From: Leptolyngbya boryana PCC 6306
GTDB taxonomy: Bacteria > Cyanobacteriota > Cyanobacteriia > Leptolyngbyales > Leptolyngbyaceae
Reading direction: 5' to 3'
DNA: 64,000 nucleotides
Assembly: GCF_000353285.1 (NCBI RefSeq)
Contig: NZ_KB731324.1
Span: 576,577 to 640,576, forward strand
Part shown: piece after piece, positions 45,866 to 53,289 of the stretch
Numbering within the stretch: position 1 is the stretch's first letter
Layout: each line of letters starts with the position of its first letter
Program-made: the position numbers and the translations under genes
Notes under the pieces: generated by a model
Database searches by the model: none
What the model saw: only the letters and a program-made list of their open reading frames with translations
What the model was told of the DNA's origin: nothing

Positions 45866-46591
45866 ATGCCCCAGATGCCCTTTCAAACTGTTTTTAAAGC
45901 GATCGCCGGAATGACACTTGTATTGAATGTGATTCCGCCTGCTTCTGCCCAACTTGCAAATTGCCAAGCGCCGCGATCAAATGAGCCTCTTCTTCTGGTT
46001 GTGACGCGCACTCCTGAAGCCCAAGCGCGCCTCCGAAGTGTAATTTCTCGGGATGCAGAAGTCTCAGTTTGTAATTACTTTGGCGAAACAGTGACGCGCA
46101 TCGGGGGCTACCGAGATACGGATACAGCGAATTCTTGGGCAGGTTACCTCAACGAGACGGTGAAACTTCGGACGTTTGTAGCGCTACCCGCAGGTGGGCA
46201 AGTTGCCAGTCAGCCAGAAGTTCCAGTCCAAGCGATCGATCTCTCTAGAGAGCCTGTACGGACTGCAACGCTTTCTCCTGAGCCGATTAATCCCAATCCA
46301 TCGGGTTACAATCCTCGGGCTTTGGAAGACGGATTTGCGGTGATTGTAAATCACTATAATCGCCCTGAAGTTGCTGCTCAAATGCAGCAAGTTTTGAATC
46401 GCAATATTGGTCTCGTTTCGTTTGAGCAGCGTCCATTTCTGCTAGCTGTCCACACGCGCGATCGCGGTAGTGCGGATCGCATTATGCAAATTCTCAACGA
46501 TCGCGGATTTGCCGCCATGCTCGTGAGCGGTCGCCGCTTAACCTTGCTGACTCCAGTCGTACAGACAGATTCTGCGATCGGGGGACGATAA
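45866..46591 (+). CDS. Exported SPOR-like hypothetical protein
   Basis: 241 residues. A signal peptide (~1-28, ending A-S-A) is followed by a region with V-V-T-R-T-P-E-A-Q-A-R-L and a C-terminal F-A-V-I-V-N-H-Y-x-R-P-E unit that resemble each other, as in SPOR-type repeats. The middle is Pro-rich. No named family is recognised; conserved cyanobacterial periplasmic proteins look like this. It is the last gene of the pdxJ-ycf54 cluster, with its own terminator. Confidence 0.7.
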   Translation: MPQMPFQTVFKAIAGMTLVLNVIPPASAQLANCQAPRSNEPLLLVVTRTPEAQARLRSVISRDAEVSVCNYFGETVTRIGGYRDTDTANSWAGYLNETVKLRTFVALPAGGQVASQPEVPVQAIDLSREPVRTATLSPEPINPNPSGYNPRALEDGFAVIVNHYNRPEVAAQMQQVLNRNIGLVSFEQRPFLLAVHTRDRGSADRIMQILNDRGFAAMLVSGRRLTLLTPVVQTDSAIGGR

Positions 46592-46598
46592 GTAGATC

Positions 46599-46623
46599 AA
46601 GCCGTATTTGCTTACGGCTTTTT
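46599..46623 (+). terminator. Terminator of the pdxJ-ycf54 cluster
   Basis: An 8-bp perfect stem (AAGCCGTA/TACGGCTT, 6-nt loop) runs into TTTTT. It lies within the 3' end of the convergent TetR gene, so the sequence is used by both strands. Confidence 0.78.
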
Positions 46624-47241
46624 GATCGCGGCTAAAACAAACGCGATTGCGGCTTCTGTATGCTTTTCAACCTTCTCAGGACTTAAGCGATCGACATCTG
46701 GCGTTAAATGCTGCCAATTTTCTTGCACTGTGAAGTAGAAAATGCAAACGCCTAGAATGTGAGTCAACATCAACATTGGATCATCAACAGGGCGAAAATC
46801 ACCGGATTCGATGCCTCGTTCTAGAACTTTGATCACGCGTTCAAATATGCCTGACCAGTTTCCTTGCTTGAAATAAAGTCCTTGATTTTGGCTTGCTTCT
46901 TGAAACCACAGCATTTGTCGATAAGGATTGCGAAATTCGTTTGCGATCGCGACTCGAATAATAAAAGTAATCGCATCTTCAGGCGATAAATGATCGAGTT
47001 CTAACTGTTCTACAAACTGCTGATTTTCTTCCATGGGGCGCTGTAGAACGGCGCGATAAAGTCCTTCTTTATTTTCAAAATAGTAATGAATCATCGCGGT
47101 CGTAATCTTGGCTTGTTTTGCGATTGCGCTAATTCTTGCTCCTTTCAATCCATGCCGAGAAAACTCAATTTCTGCTGCATCTAGAATTTGCTTTTGAGTG
47201 ATTTCTGCATCTCGAAATTGCCGTTTTTGAGATTGTGCCAT
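46612..47241 (-). CDS. TetR/AcrR-family transcriptional regulator
   Basis: 209 residues. The N-terminal HTH (~17-62) reads I-L-D-A-A-E-I-E-F-S-R-H-G-L-K-G-A-R-I-S-A-I-A with I-H-Y-Y-F-E-N-K-E-G-L-Y. The C-terminal domain (~85-205) is helical, resembling the TetR_C ligand pocket of RutR-like members. Its start is 3 bp after the toxin stop, so it is cotranscribed with the ParD/ParE pair. A divergent Rieske gene starts 97 bp beyond the antitoxin and could have been its target. Confidence 0.9.
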   Translation of the reverse strand: MAQSQKRQFRDAEITQKQILDAAEIEFSRHGLKGARISAIAKQAKITTAMIHYYFENKEGLYRAVLQRPMEENQQFVEQLELDHLSPEDAITFIIRVAIANEFRNPYRQMLWFQEASQNQGLYFKQGNWSGIFERVIKVLERGIESGDFRPVDDPMLMLTHILGVCIFYFTVQENWQHLTPDVDRLSPEKVEKHTEAAIAFVLAAIKKP

Positions 47242-47244
47242 CCA

Positions 47245-47553
47245 TCACTCCTGCCATGATTCAGGAAATTGTGCTTCTAAATCTTGGCGACCATGCAGAA
47301 TTCTAACCACTTCAACTAATTCATCCGTAACGATGTAGAGAACGATGTAATCGTTCAGTAAACCGCCTCGTAAAGTGGGCGCGAGATATCCATAGCTTTT
47401 CCCGATATTTGGAAAGCTAACAATATTGCGACATTTTCGCTCAAATTCGTCTACGAATTTCTCACCAGCGTCAATGCTACGTTCAAGGAAATAATCCAAA
47501 ATGCGGTTAAGGTCTCGACTCGCAGCAGGAGCAATCTGATAGCGGCGAGTCAT
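47245..47553 (-). CDS. RelE/ParE-superfamily toxin
   Basis: 102 residues. The fold signature is Y-Q-I-A-P-A-A-S-R-D-L at the start, a central R-G-G-L-L-N-D-Y-I-V-L-Y and the terminal V-V-R-I-L-H-G-R-Q-D-L. ParE-type toxins inhibit gyrase and RelE-type cleave mRNA; this is ParE-like by its R-x-L-H-G-R-Q-D ending. It overlaps the antitoxin gene by 4 bp and sits directly before the TetR gene. Confidence 0.88.
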   Translation of the reverse strand: MTRRYQIAPAASRDLNRILDYFLERSIDAGEKFVDEFERKCRNIVSFPNIGKSYGYLAPTLRGGLLNDYIVLYIVTDELVEVVRILHGRQDLEAQFPESWQE

Positions 47554-47807
47554 TCTCTTGTACCACGAGCTTTAGCGATTTTGTCTCTCAGTTGCGCGAT
47601 CACAACTTCGCCATCAACGCCTTCGCCTCTGTGCAATTCTGCGAGTCCAACTTGGACATCTTCACGTGCATCTTTAAGCCATCGATCATACTGTTCTCTC
47701 TTCTCTAACAGCTTAAATGCAGCATCAACTACCTCATCGGCATTCTTATACTGTCCAGATTCAACTCTCGCTTGAATAAATTCTTGCTGTTCAGAGTTCA
47801 ATGCCAT
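47550..47807 (-). CDS. ParD-like ribbon-helix-helix antitoxin
   Basis: 85 residues from the ATG at 47807; upstream in-frame ATGs at 47816 and 47813 add up to three. The N-terminal RHH core reads F-I-Q-A-R-V-E-S-G-Q-Y-K-N-A-D-E-V-V-D-A-A-F-K-L-L, and the C-terminal toxin-binding helix is charged (D-K-I-A-K-A-R). It neutralises the downstream toxin and autorepresses. Order antitoxin-toxin-TetR is clear from the overlaps. Confidence 0.85.
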   Translation of the reverse strand: MALNSEQQEFIQARVESGQYKNADEVVDAAFKLLEKREQYDRWLKDAREDVQVGLAELHRGEGVDGEVVIAQLRDKIAKARGTRE

Positions 47808-47856
47808 GGCCATCATCTCGACTTACACTTTCTCATCATGATACAGCGATCATTAG

Positions 47857-47885
47857 TTGACTTTTCTAGACCGGATTTCTAAACT
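47857..47885 (+). promoter_or_regulatory. Candidate sigma-70-type promoter for the Rieske (pseudo)gene
   Basis: TTGACT (47857-47862), 17-nt spacer, TAAACT (47880-47885), 28 bp before the ATG at 47914. TTAGTT (47853) and AACTAA (47882) flank it as an inverted pair, a possible TetR operator. This is a motif match only. Confidence 0.4.
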
Positions 47886-47913
47886 AACTAAAAAATTAAT
47901 TAATTAAAATCTC

Positions 47914-48896
47914 ATGAACATGCTGCAAGGATCGCCTTGGTTGCTGGTTCATCGATCGATGCTGAAGTCAAATCAGCCGAAAAAGGTATCGCTGTACGGT
48001 CGGGATTATGTCCTCTGGCAAGACTACAAAGGCGAAATTCATGCCTTGTCCAATGCTTGCCCAACATGGGTGCAATGCTGTCTGAAGGCTGGTGCGTGGC
48101 GAAATCTGATGGCAGTAGTACGATTGCTTGTCCTTTGCATGCACTGGAATTTGATCAGACTGGCTCAACGGTGCTACTAGGTTCTAATAAAGCAACGAAA
48201 TCATTGTTAAAACCGCTGGAATTGATCATTCAGGGAGATTTGATTTGGTCTTATGGCGGAGTGGAGCCGAAAATGCCAATTCCAAATGTCTTGAATGAGT
48301 TTGCAGCAAAGTATGAATTTGCTGGAGTTGCAGGAGAGTGCAGTGTCAAAACAGATTTGCTCAGCATGTTGTTAAACATGCACGATTACAACCATCAAAA
48401 TGGAACGCATCGACCTTTATTTGAGATTGAACGGATTGACTTTAAGCGGTTCATTGATCAACGCTTGCATTCTCATTCGTACTATGACATGCCAAGAGCT
48501 CAACCCAAGTGGCAAGACCTTCTCAAAAATCCTGCGTTACTCGAAATGCCAAAAGTCATTCGGGCACATTTAGAAAACTACTTTCCAGCGATCGTGATCT
48601 TTCATGGTGAAGCACCCATCGGAACCATTAAACAGTGTCATATCTTTGTGCCTGAATTTGAGACGCACACACGAACTTATGTCTTAGCTTATGGCAGATT
48701 CAAAAATCCTGTGTTTCGATTGTTGAAAAACAATGTTCTGAAATTCGCTGCAACCGTTGTCGAACAAGATGCAGATATTTTGGGCAAACTCTACGCTGAC
48801 AGTCCGCAACATATCAAACTCAACAATGAAGTTGGTATGGACTGGGTAAGACGCAATTTTGCCAACTTTTCAGAGATGACAAATTCCAGATCTTAG
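47914..48896 (+). pseudogene. Rieske non-haem iron oxygenase, frameshifted
   Basis: The first ~51 codons (frame of 47914) encode a Rieske oxygenase start (G-S-P-W-L-L-V-H-R-S, then Y-V-L-W-Q-D) and reach C-P at 48059-48064. There the Rieske motif C-P-H-x-G should continue, but one base is missing: CCCAACATGGG is seen where CCCACACATGGG is expected. The rest continues in the other frame with G-A-M-L-S-E-G-W-C, the second motif C-P-L-H, the iron site D-Y-N-H-Q-N-G-T-H and a full C-terminus. The mutation removes the His ligand and shifts frame at about 48061-48065. It may be real decay or an assembly error. The family includes pheophorbide-a-oxygenase-like and aromatic-ring enzymes. Confidence 0.85.
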
Positions 48897-48974
48897 CTGC
48901 TAAAACGGAAATGGAACGATCAATTTTGCATGGTTCCCGGATCAAAAGTCGATCTCTCAGCCCTAAGTCTAAGA

Positions 48975-49140
48975 TCTGAAAATCTTTACAAAACTTTACA
49001 ATTAATTTGATTTTCCCCACGCTCTCCACAGACAATCCACAAGTTTTCAAGTTCTTTTCCACACTTTTTCCACACCAAACTGAAAGTTTTCCACAGGAGA
49101 TCGAGCTAAGATCGGCATTTTTCGGCGAACTGTGGATAAG
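48975..49140. other. DnaA-box cluster with AT-rich segment: candidate oriC
   Basis: Three exact TTTTCCACA boxes (49055-49063, 49066-49074, 49087-49095) and one exact TTATCCACA on the reverse strand (49131-49139) lie within 85 bp. Near-matches stand at 49022-49030 (CTCTCCACA), 49033-49041 (CAATCCACA) and 49011-49019 (TTTTCCCCA). Directly left is an AT-rich unwinding-like stretch (48978-49012) with CTTTACA repeated. A further near-match ATTTCCACA is at 49343-49351. TTTTCCACA is the box type used at known cyanobacterial origins. dnaA and dnaN are not in the window, so a DnaA titration site or DnaA-regulated promoter is the alternative. Confidence 0.6.
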
Positions 49141-49464
49141 TCATCGAATCCGGCGAACTGGGCTGAAAATCGCTCAATTTTGTGAAGCCATGTAACGAAA
49201 AAATGGCTGAAACACCGATTCTGCCGTTCAGTAACTTTGATCTAACCGACGAGCTTAACTTTTCTTGATGTTGATCTTCTTGCAGCGATCGCGCAGAATG
49301 TAGCGACTAACCGAAGAGCGCACAGCCGCACCGAAACACACGATTTCCACAACGCACATTTGAGAGGGGAAATCAAGCAGGGGGTCGGACTGGCGTAAGT
49401 TTCTGATGCAAATTTTCAGAAAAACGGATAGTTTCTTCACTCGTTTCACTTCTTGAGGTTTGAT
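49141..49464. other. Spacer between DnaA-box cluster and DUF2811 gene
   Basis: 324 bp without a convincing gene. It holds one more DnaA-like near-match (49343-49351) and the region upstream of the DUF2811 gene. A 34-codon minus-strand frame (49255-49359) was considered and not called. Confidence 0.35.
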
Positions 49465-49689
49465 ATGGATAGCAACATTAGTCTTTTCGTTGAAATTCCT
49501 GAAGCTCTGCATCAATCGTTTCAAACCTTTCTTGATACCCGTCCTGACTGGGATCAAGATCGGGTGATGTCGGCGGCATTGTCATTGTTCTTGTTGCAAA
49601 ACCGTCCTGCAAACGAGCGTCAGAACGATCGACAAACCGCACGGATCTATCTCGATTCGATTTTCAAGCGTCCGGTTGAGCAACTCTAG
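49465..49689 (+). CDS. DUF2811 domain protein
   Basis: 74 residues from the ATG at 49465; a TTG at 49453 is less likely. The whole protein matches the cyanobacterial DUF2811 pattern: I-S-L-F-V-E-I-P-E-A-L-H, P-D-W-D-Q-D-R-V, A-A-L-S-L-F-L-L-Q-N and A-R-I-Y-L-D-S-I-F. GAGG stands a few bases upstream. Function unknown. It sits beside the candidate origin and 51 bp before the RecB-like gene. Confidence 0.82.
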   Translation: MDSNISLFVEIPEALHQSFQTFLDTRPDWDQDRVMSAALSLFLLQNRPANERQNDRQTARIYLDSIFKRPVEQL

Positions 49690-49740
49690 TTCAATCTTTC
49701 AGTTTCGTGTTTTCAGCTTTTAACCTTGTTTGCCTTAGCC

Positions 49741-50535
49741 ATGCCTTATCAGATTTCTGCCACAAAACTTCAGGCATATAGTCGCTGTCCTTATGCGTAC
49801 TATTTGCGGTACGAGCGACGACTGACGAGTAACGATTTTTTCGGTTCAGCCGCATTGGGAACAGCGTTGCATCAAGCCTTAGCAATGGTTCATCGGGATT
49901 GGCACTACCACGATTCAGTCCCGGATCAAGCATGGGTGCTACGCTGTTGGGATGAAGCCTCCGAAGGCCTAACGACCAATCAGTTTGAAGATGGTCGATC
50001 GATGTTGGAGAACTACTATGAGACGTTCATCCAAAATCAGCCTTCGTTGCGTAAACCATTAGCGGTTGAAGGACGAATTCAAGCTTTTCTGCAAGTAGAA
50101 AGTCTCGAGTTTTGCATTACGGGACGCTACGATCGCATTGACTATCTCGACGATGGTTTAGAGCTAATCGATTACAAGTCCAGCCGGGAGTTGAAAGTGC
50201 CGGAATCTGATGAAATGGATTTGCAGATCGGATTGTATTACCTGGCGTTGGAGCAGACCTACCACCAAAATCTGAAGTACTTAAGCTTATTGTTTCTGAG
50301 ATCGGCTGAGAAGGTTCGCTTTAAGGCAACTGATCGCCACAAGAAGCAAGTACAGGCTGTGATTTCAGATTTAGCTGTGCGCCTGCGTCAAGACCAGACG
50401 TGGGAACCAACACCCGGTAAACAATGCGATCGCTGTGCGTATTCTCGCTATTGTTCAGCTGTGAATCTTGATCCGGCTCCGTTGCCGACGACAGCTAGCG
50501 CATCTCCCGAATTGCAGCTAGCTCTCGGTCTGTAA
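49741..50535 (+). CDS. RecB-like PD-(D/E)xK nuclease with Fe-S cluster motif
   Basis: 264 residues from the ATG at 49741 (the upstream frame adds five). It matches the PDDEXK_1/Cas4-like RecB family: S-R-C-P-Y-A-Y-Y-L-R-Y (N-terminal Cys), H in G-T-A-L-H-Q-A-L, G-R-Y-D-R-I-D, L-I-D-Y-K-S (catalytic D-x-K) and Q-x-x-x-Y-x-L-A. C-terminal cysteines C-D-R-C-A-Y-S-R-Y-C complete a four-Cys cluster set. The Ala/Pro/Ser tail is variable. It probably acts as a 5'-3' exonuclease in repair. It is not a CRISPR Cas4, as no cas genes or array are present. Confidence 0.88.
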   Translation: MPYQISATKLQAYSRCPYAYYLRYERRLTSNDFFGSAALGTALHQALAMVHRDWHYHDSVPDQAWVLRCWDEASEGLTTNQFEDGRSMLENYYETFIQNQPSLRKPLAVEGRIQAFLQVESLEFCITGRYDRIDYLDDGLELIDYKSSRELKVPESDEMDLQIGLYYLALEQTYHQNLKYLSLLFLRSAEKVRFKATDRHKKQVQAVISDLAVRLRQDQTWEPTPGKQCDRCAYSRYCSAVNLDPAPLPTTASASPELQLALGL

Positions 50536-50824
50536 GTTATTCCCTGTTGATGGTAGTTAGTACGATGAATCGCTTTATTACTTACGCTAGGAAGGCTACT
50601 AGCGCACCGCTTCTCATTTCAATTTATCGAGATGATTGGACTTACAGTGGGTACCGCGCGATCGCTTGGGCAAATGTTCGAGTTGTTCGGGCTGCTAAGG
50701 CGACCCGTCAAGTTACGCAGGATAAGATTACTGATCGTCCGAGAATTCGGAAGTTTAGTTAGAGCTATCAGGTGGCTGTTATTCAATGCCTCTACTGGTG
50801 TACATAGCAAATTTGCTAGGGTGC
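50536..50824. other. Spacer between convergent RecB-like and pseudokinase genes
   Basis: 289 bp. Overlapping short frames on both strands lack a convincing protein pattern. No terminator hairpin with a T-run is obvious. Confidence 0.35.
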
Positions 50825-52270
50825 TCAGTGAGCAACAGCATCGATTTGTAGCTCGTATTGAACTGGGGTTGTACTTGTTGGTGCAACAATCAATTCATAG
50901 ATTCCCGATCGCTGAATCTTTCCACTCCAGGTCGATTGGTTAGAGTTTTTAATGAGCGATGCTTCTGCTGAGAACATCCAAATTGCGATTTGACCCGCAG
51001 GTGCTTTTAGGCTTAGCTCAATAGTCTGCCCTTGTTTGAATTGCGATCGGTAAACTTTACCTACTCCCTGTTTGAGTGTTCCACTCATTTGAGATGAGAT
51101 CAGTTCAGATTTAGCTTGCTTTGTCTGATCGAATGCGATCGCATACCAAACTTGTCCGAAAGTTCTTGGATTGAGCATCTTACCTTGCTGGTCAGGGAAA
51201 AGTGCGACAAACTGCGCATCGGTGAGTGTTTCAATAGCGCGATTGCTAAGGTTAACACTTCGCTTAGATTGCCAAGCATCATAGTTTACTCTCTTGTAAG
51301 TTCCCATCCCTCTACGAGCTTCTTTGCTGAGTAGCTCTAGTTGCTTGAGGAGTGCTTCTGAAGATTGAGAAGTTTCTTCGCTCAGTTGAGAAAGCAACTG
51401 CTGTGAAACGTTCAAGCGTTTAGAACGTTGCGCCACTGTTTCAGGTGGTGTTGAGTCGGCTTTTATTGCGATCGGAGGTGTGACGAGTTCAGGCTGTAAA
51501 TTAGATAAGTGATTGATCAAGCGATATGCAGAAATTGCTGCTAGCCCGATCAACACAAAAGTAAAAACAATTGAAGCAATATCTTTCTGATCAGGTGTAA
51601 ACAATGCTTGCATCACTTTTGCAGCAGAAGAATAGCGTTGATGATCAGACAACATTCGATCGAGAACTTTTACAATGCGCGGATCAACCGATTCCCAATC
51701 CTGCCATTCCCATTGTCCTGTCGCTTCATTATAGAGATCTTTGGGTTCGCATCCGGTTAAGAGCACGATTGCGATTACTGCTAAGTAGTAAAGATCCTGA
51801 TCAAATGTTTCCGCAAAATGAGCTTGTGTAAATTCTGTCAAAATCAGCGAACCATCTTCACGCTGAATGATTGAATTGAGTGAAATACTACAGTGAGCAA
51901 TTTTCAGACGGTACAGCGATCGCAAAATCGACAAGACTTGTTTCAAAAAACGCATCACTTCCGTTTCAGAAAAGATGCGCTGCTGTTCTAATAATTCTCG
52001 ATACGAGCGTCCTTCAATATAATTTCGGATTAAATAGGCTCGATCAAAATCGACGATCGCATCTTGATATTGCGCCACATGCCGCAGGTTTAATTTGGTC
52101 AGAATCTCCTGAAGCTCATTCAAATCTGTCGTCGTTTCTTCTAAAACATAAAGCTTATTCGTCGTTTGATCGATCGCCAAATACACCCAGCCTACTGTTC
52201 CTAGGTAAAGCAACTTGAGAATGGAATAGCGATCGACTAAAACAGATTCAATAGACAATGGTGTTCGCAT
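50825..52270 (-). CDS. Membrane-anchored Ser/Thr pseudokinase
   Basis: 481 residues. Residues ~12-230 keep the kinase fold but not the catalysis. The Gly-loop is poor (Y-L-G-T-V-G-W-V-Y), the VAIK Lys position is Glu44 (Y-V-L-E-E), the catalytic HRD is H-C-S (126-128) with Ser in place of Asp, and DFG is E-F-T (146-148). Only the catalytic-loop Asn132 survives. A single membrane helix (~236-256) follows, then an outside region (~275-345 helical, ~350-480 beta-rich; W-M-F-S-A-E-A and I-Y-E-L-I-V suggest a PPC-like beta domain). It probably signals by binding rather than phosphorylating. It is convergent with the RecB-like gene. Confidence 0.78.
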   Translation of the reverse strand: MRTPLSIESVLVDRYSILKLLYLGTVGWVYLAIDQTTNKLYVLEETTTDLNELQEILTKLNLRHVAQYQDAIVDFDRAYLIRNYIEGRSYRELLEQQRIFSETEVMRFLKQVLSILRSLYRLKIAHCSISLNSIIQREDGSLILTEFTQAHFAETFDQDLYYLAVIAIVLLTGCEPKDLYNEATGQWEWQDWESVDPRIVKVLDRMLSDHQRYSSAAKVMQALFTPDQKDIASIVFTFVLIGLAAISAYRLINHLSNLQPELVTPPIAIKADSTPPETVAQRSKRLNVSQQLLSQLSEETSQSSEALLKQLELLSKEARRGMGTYKRVNYDAWQSKRSVNLSNRAIETLTDAQFVALFPDQQGKMLNPRTFGQVWYAIAFDQTKQAKSELISSQMSGTLKQGVGKVYRSQFKQGQTIELSLKAPAGQIAIWMFSAEASLIKNSNQSTWSGKIQRSGIYELIVAPTSTTPVQYELQIDAVAH

Positions 52271-52420
52271 CGCAAATCATCTTGTCCAGGATTGAAGCCT
52301 AGACAAATATCAGTATTTATGTACTAAGCTAACACGGCTTTTTAAAAAAGTGATTATAAAAAAATCATGAAGCGGATCTGTTATTAAATAAAAACGCTGA
52401 GGCACTCTACAAATAAGGAA

Positions 52421-52430
52421 GTTACGTAAC
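52421..52430. promoter_or_regulatory. Palindrome GTTACGTAAC upstream of the coiled-coil gene
   Basis: A perfect 10-bp palindrome, 97 bp before the coiled-coil protein start. It shares the TACGTA core with the site at 53050-53061. Confidence 0.4.
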
Positions 52431-52488
52431 GATCTCAATGCCCTCGTGAGCGTGAATTGCTGTCCGAATACGATGACGAGATATTAGC

Positions 52489-52506
52489 GTAAGTTCTGTA
52501 ACTTAC
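52489..52506. promoter_or_regulatory. Inverted repeat GTAAGTT-N4-AACTTAC at the coiled-coil gene
   Basis: Perfect 7-bp arms spaced by four bases, 21 bp before the start at 52527. The same half-sites (ACTTAC/GTAAGT) occur at 53050, upstream of the NRPS. Probable operator; could also be an mRNA hairpin. Confidence 0.45.
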
Positions 52507-52526
52507 ATATCAGGTGGTCTTCTTAC

Positions 52527-52823
52527 ATGCGTCCTATTTCTTTGTCTGACTCCCGCCCCAAGATCAGCACGATGCCACGTCCCCAGACTGAAGCAACGGC
52601 TTATCTCAATCTGTACAAACTATCGATCGAGAAAAAGCGTCTCCAGTGTGAACTGGATTCGATTGAACAACGTCGTCATCGTATTCAAAAGCGCCTGTCT
52701 TTCCTCGAAAGCCAAGTTGCTGAGATGCAGCAATCCGCTCAAGTGTCTACTCCCAAGTTGGTCTCTGTTGAGAAAAATTCTGCTCCCGATTCAGCTTTGA
52801 ACATGCTGTTTCTTGAGTACTAA
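52527..52823 (+). CDS. Small coiled-coil hypothetical protein
   Basis: 98 residues. A heptad-rich helix (~30-70) contains Y-L-N-L-Y-K-L-S-I-E-K-K-R-L and S-I-E-Q-R-R-H-R-I-Q-K-R-L-S-F-L-E-S-Q-V-A. The ends look disordered. AGGTGG 9 nt upstream fixes the ATG at 52527. It has its own terminator 26 bp after the stop. The gene lies upstream of the NRPS but is transcriptionally separate. A structural or interaction role is an inference. Confidence 0.7.
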   Translation: MRPISLSDSRPKISTMPRPQTEATAYLNLYKLSIEKKRLQCELDSIEQRRHRIQKRLSFLESQVAEMQQSAQVSTPKLVSVEKNSAPDSALNMLFLEY

Positions 52824-52849
52824 GGTTTGAAGTCTGAGATTTGCTGCTG

Positions 52850-52882
52850 CGCGATCGAATGGAAGATTCGATCGCGTTTTTT
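52850..52882 (+). terminator. Terminator of the coiled-coil gene
   Basis: An 11-bp perfect stem (CGCGATCGAAT/ATTCGATCGCG, 5-nt loop) runs into six T. Confidence 0.9.
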
Positions 52883-53289
52883 GCGTCACTATTCTAAATT
52901 TGAGACTCATTTCTATCGCGTTGACATAAGATCACTTCCAATTTTCTACTCTTTAAGTCGGACGCATCTTGATGAAGAGCTGAAAATAATTATTCAAAAT
53001 TGGTAAAGAAACGACCGAACCTAAATAAGACTCAGTGAAGAAGAACAGAACTTACGTAAGTATCACTTCCTGCGTGTAATAAATTACTGATGTTCCACTT
53101 ATCGTAAATCCTCGCTGCTGCTCATCGACTGATTCCTCAGTGATAACACGTATTTTGCGAGCGATTTTACAAACTGCTCAGAACTCAGACATTGACAAGT
53201 TCAACCTGCTTTTATTTGCCGTTTCTGCTTAGCCCGCTCATGTCTGATCGGGTGAGACAGCGCAAGTTGACCCCTATCCGGAAAATGCG
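52883..53289. other. NRPS upstream region (407 bp)
   Basis: AT-rich. It contains a TTGACA at 52921-52926 and another at 53192-53197, neither with a convincing -10. A perfect palindrome lies at 53050-53061 (listed separately). No gene seen. Confidence 0.45.
53050..53061. promoter_or_regulatory. Palindrome ACTTACGTAAGT upstream of the NRPS gene
   Basis: A perfect 12-bp palindrome 229 bp before the NRPS start. It uses the same half-site as the inverted repeat at 52489-52506. Confidence 0.45.

Noticed and set aside
49255-49359. 34-codon minus-strand frame between the DnaA-box cluster and DUF2811
   Set aside because: The sequence has a protein-like middle (V-V-E-I-V-C-F-G), but there is no ribosome binding site, no recognised family and the length is minimal. 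Kept only as a curiosity.
49741-50535. Possible Cas4 and a CRISPR locus
   Set aside because: Cys and nuclease motifs resemble Cas4, but no cas gene or direct-repeat array is in the window; a RecB-like repair nuclease is simpler.
50632-50943. 103-codon plus-strand frame rich in Arg/Leu between the RecB-like and pseudokinase genes
   Set aside because: It runs antisense into the pseudokinase 3' end, has no ribosome binding site and a composition typical of shadow frames.
52489-52506. NtcA site (GTA-N8-TAC) at the coiled-coil gene promoter
   Set aside because: The spacing between GTA and TAC here is 12, not 8.
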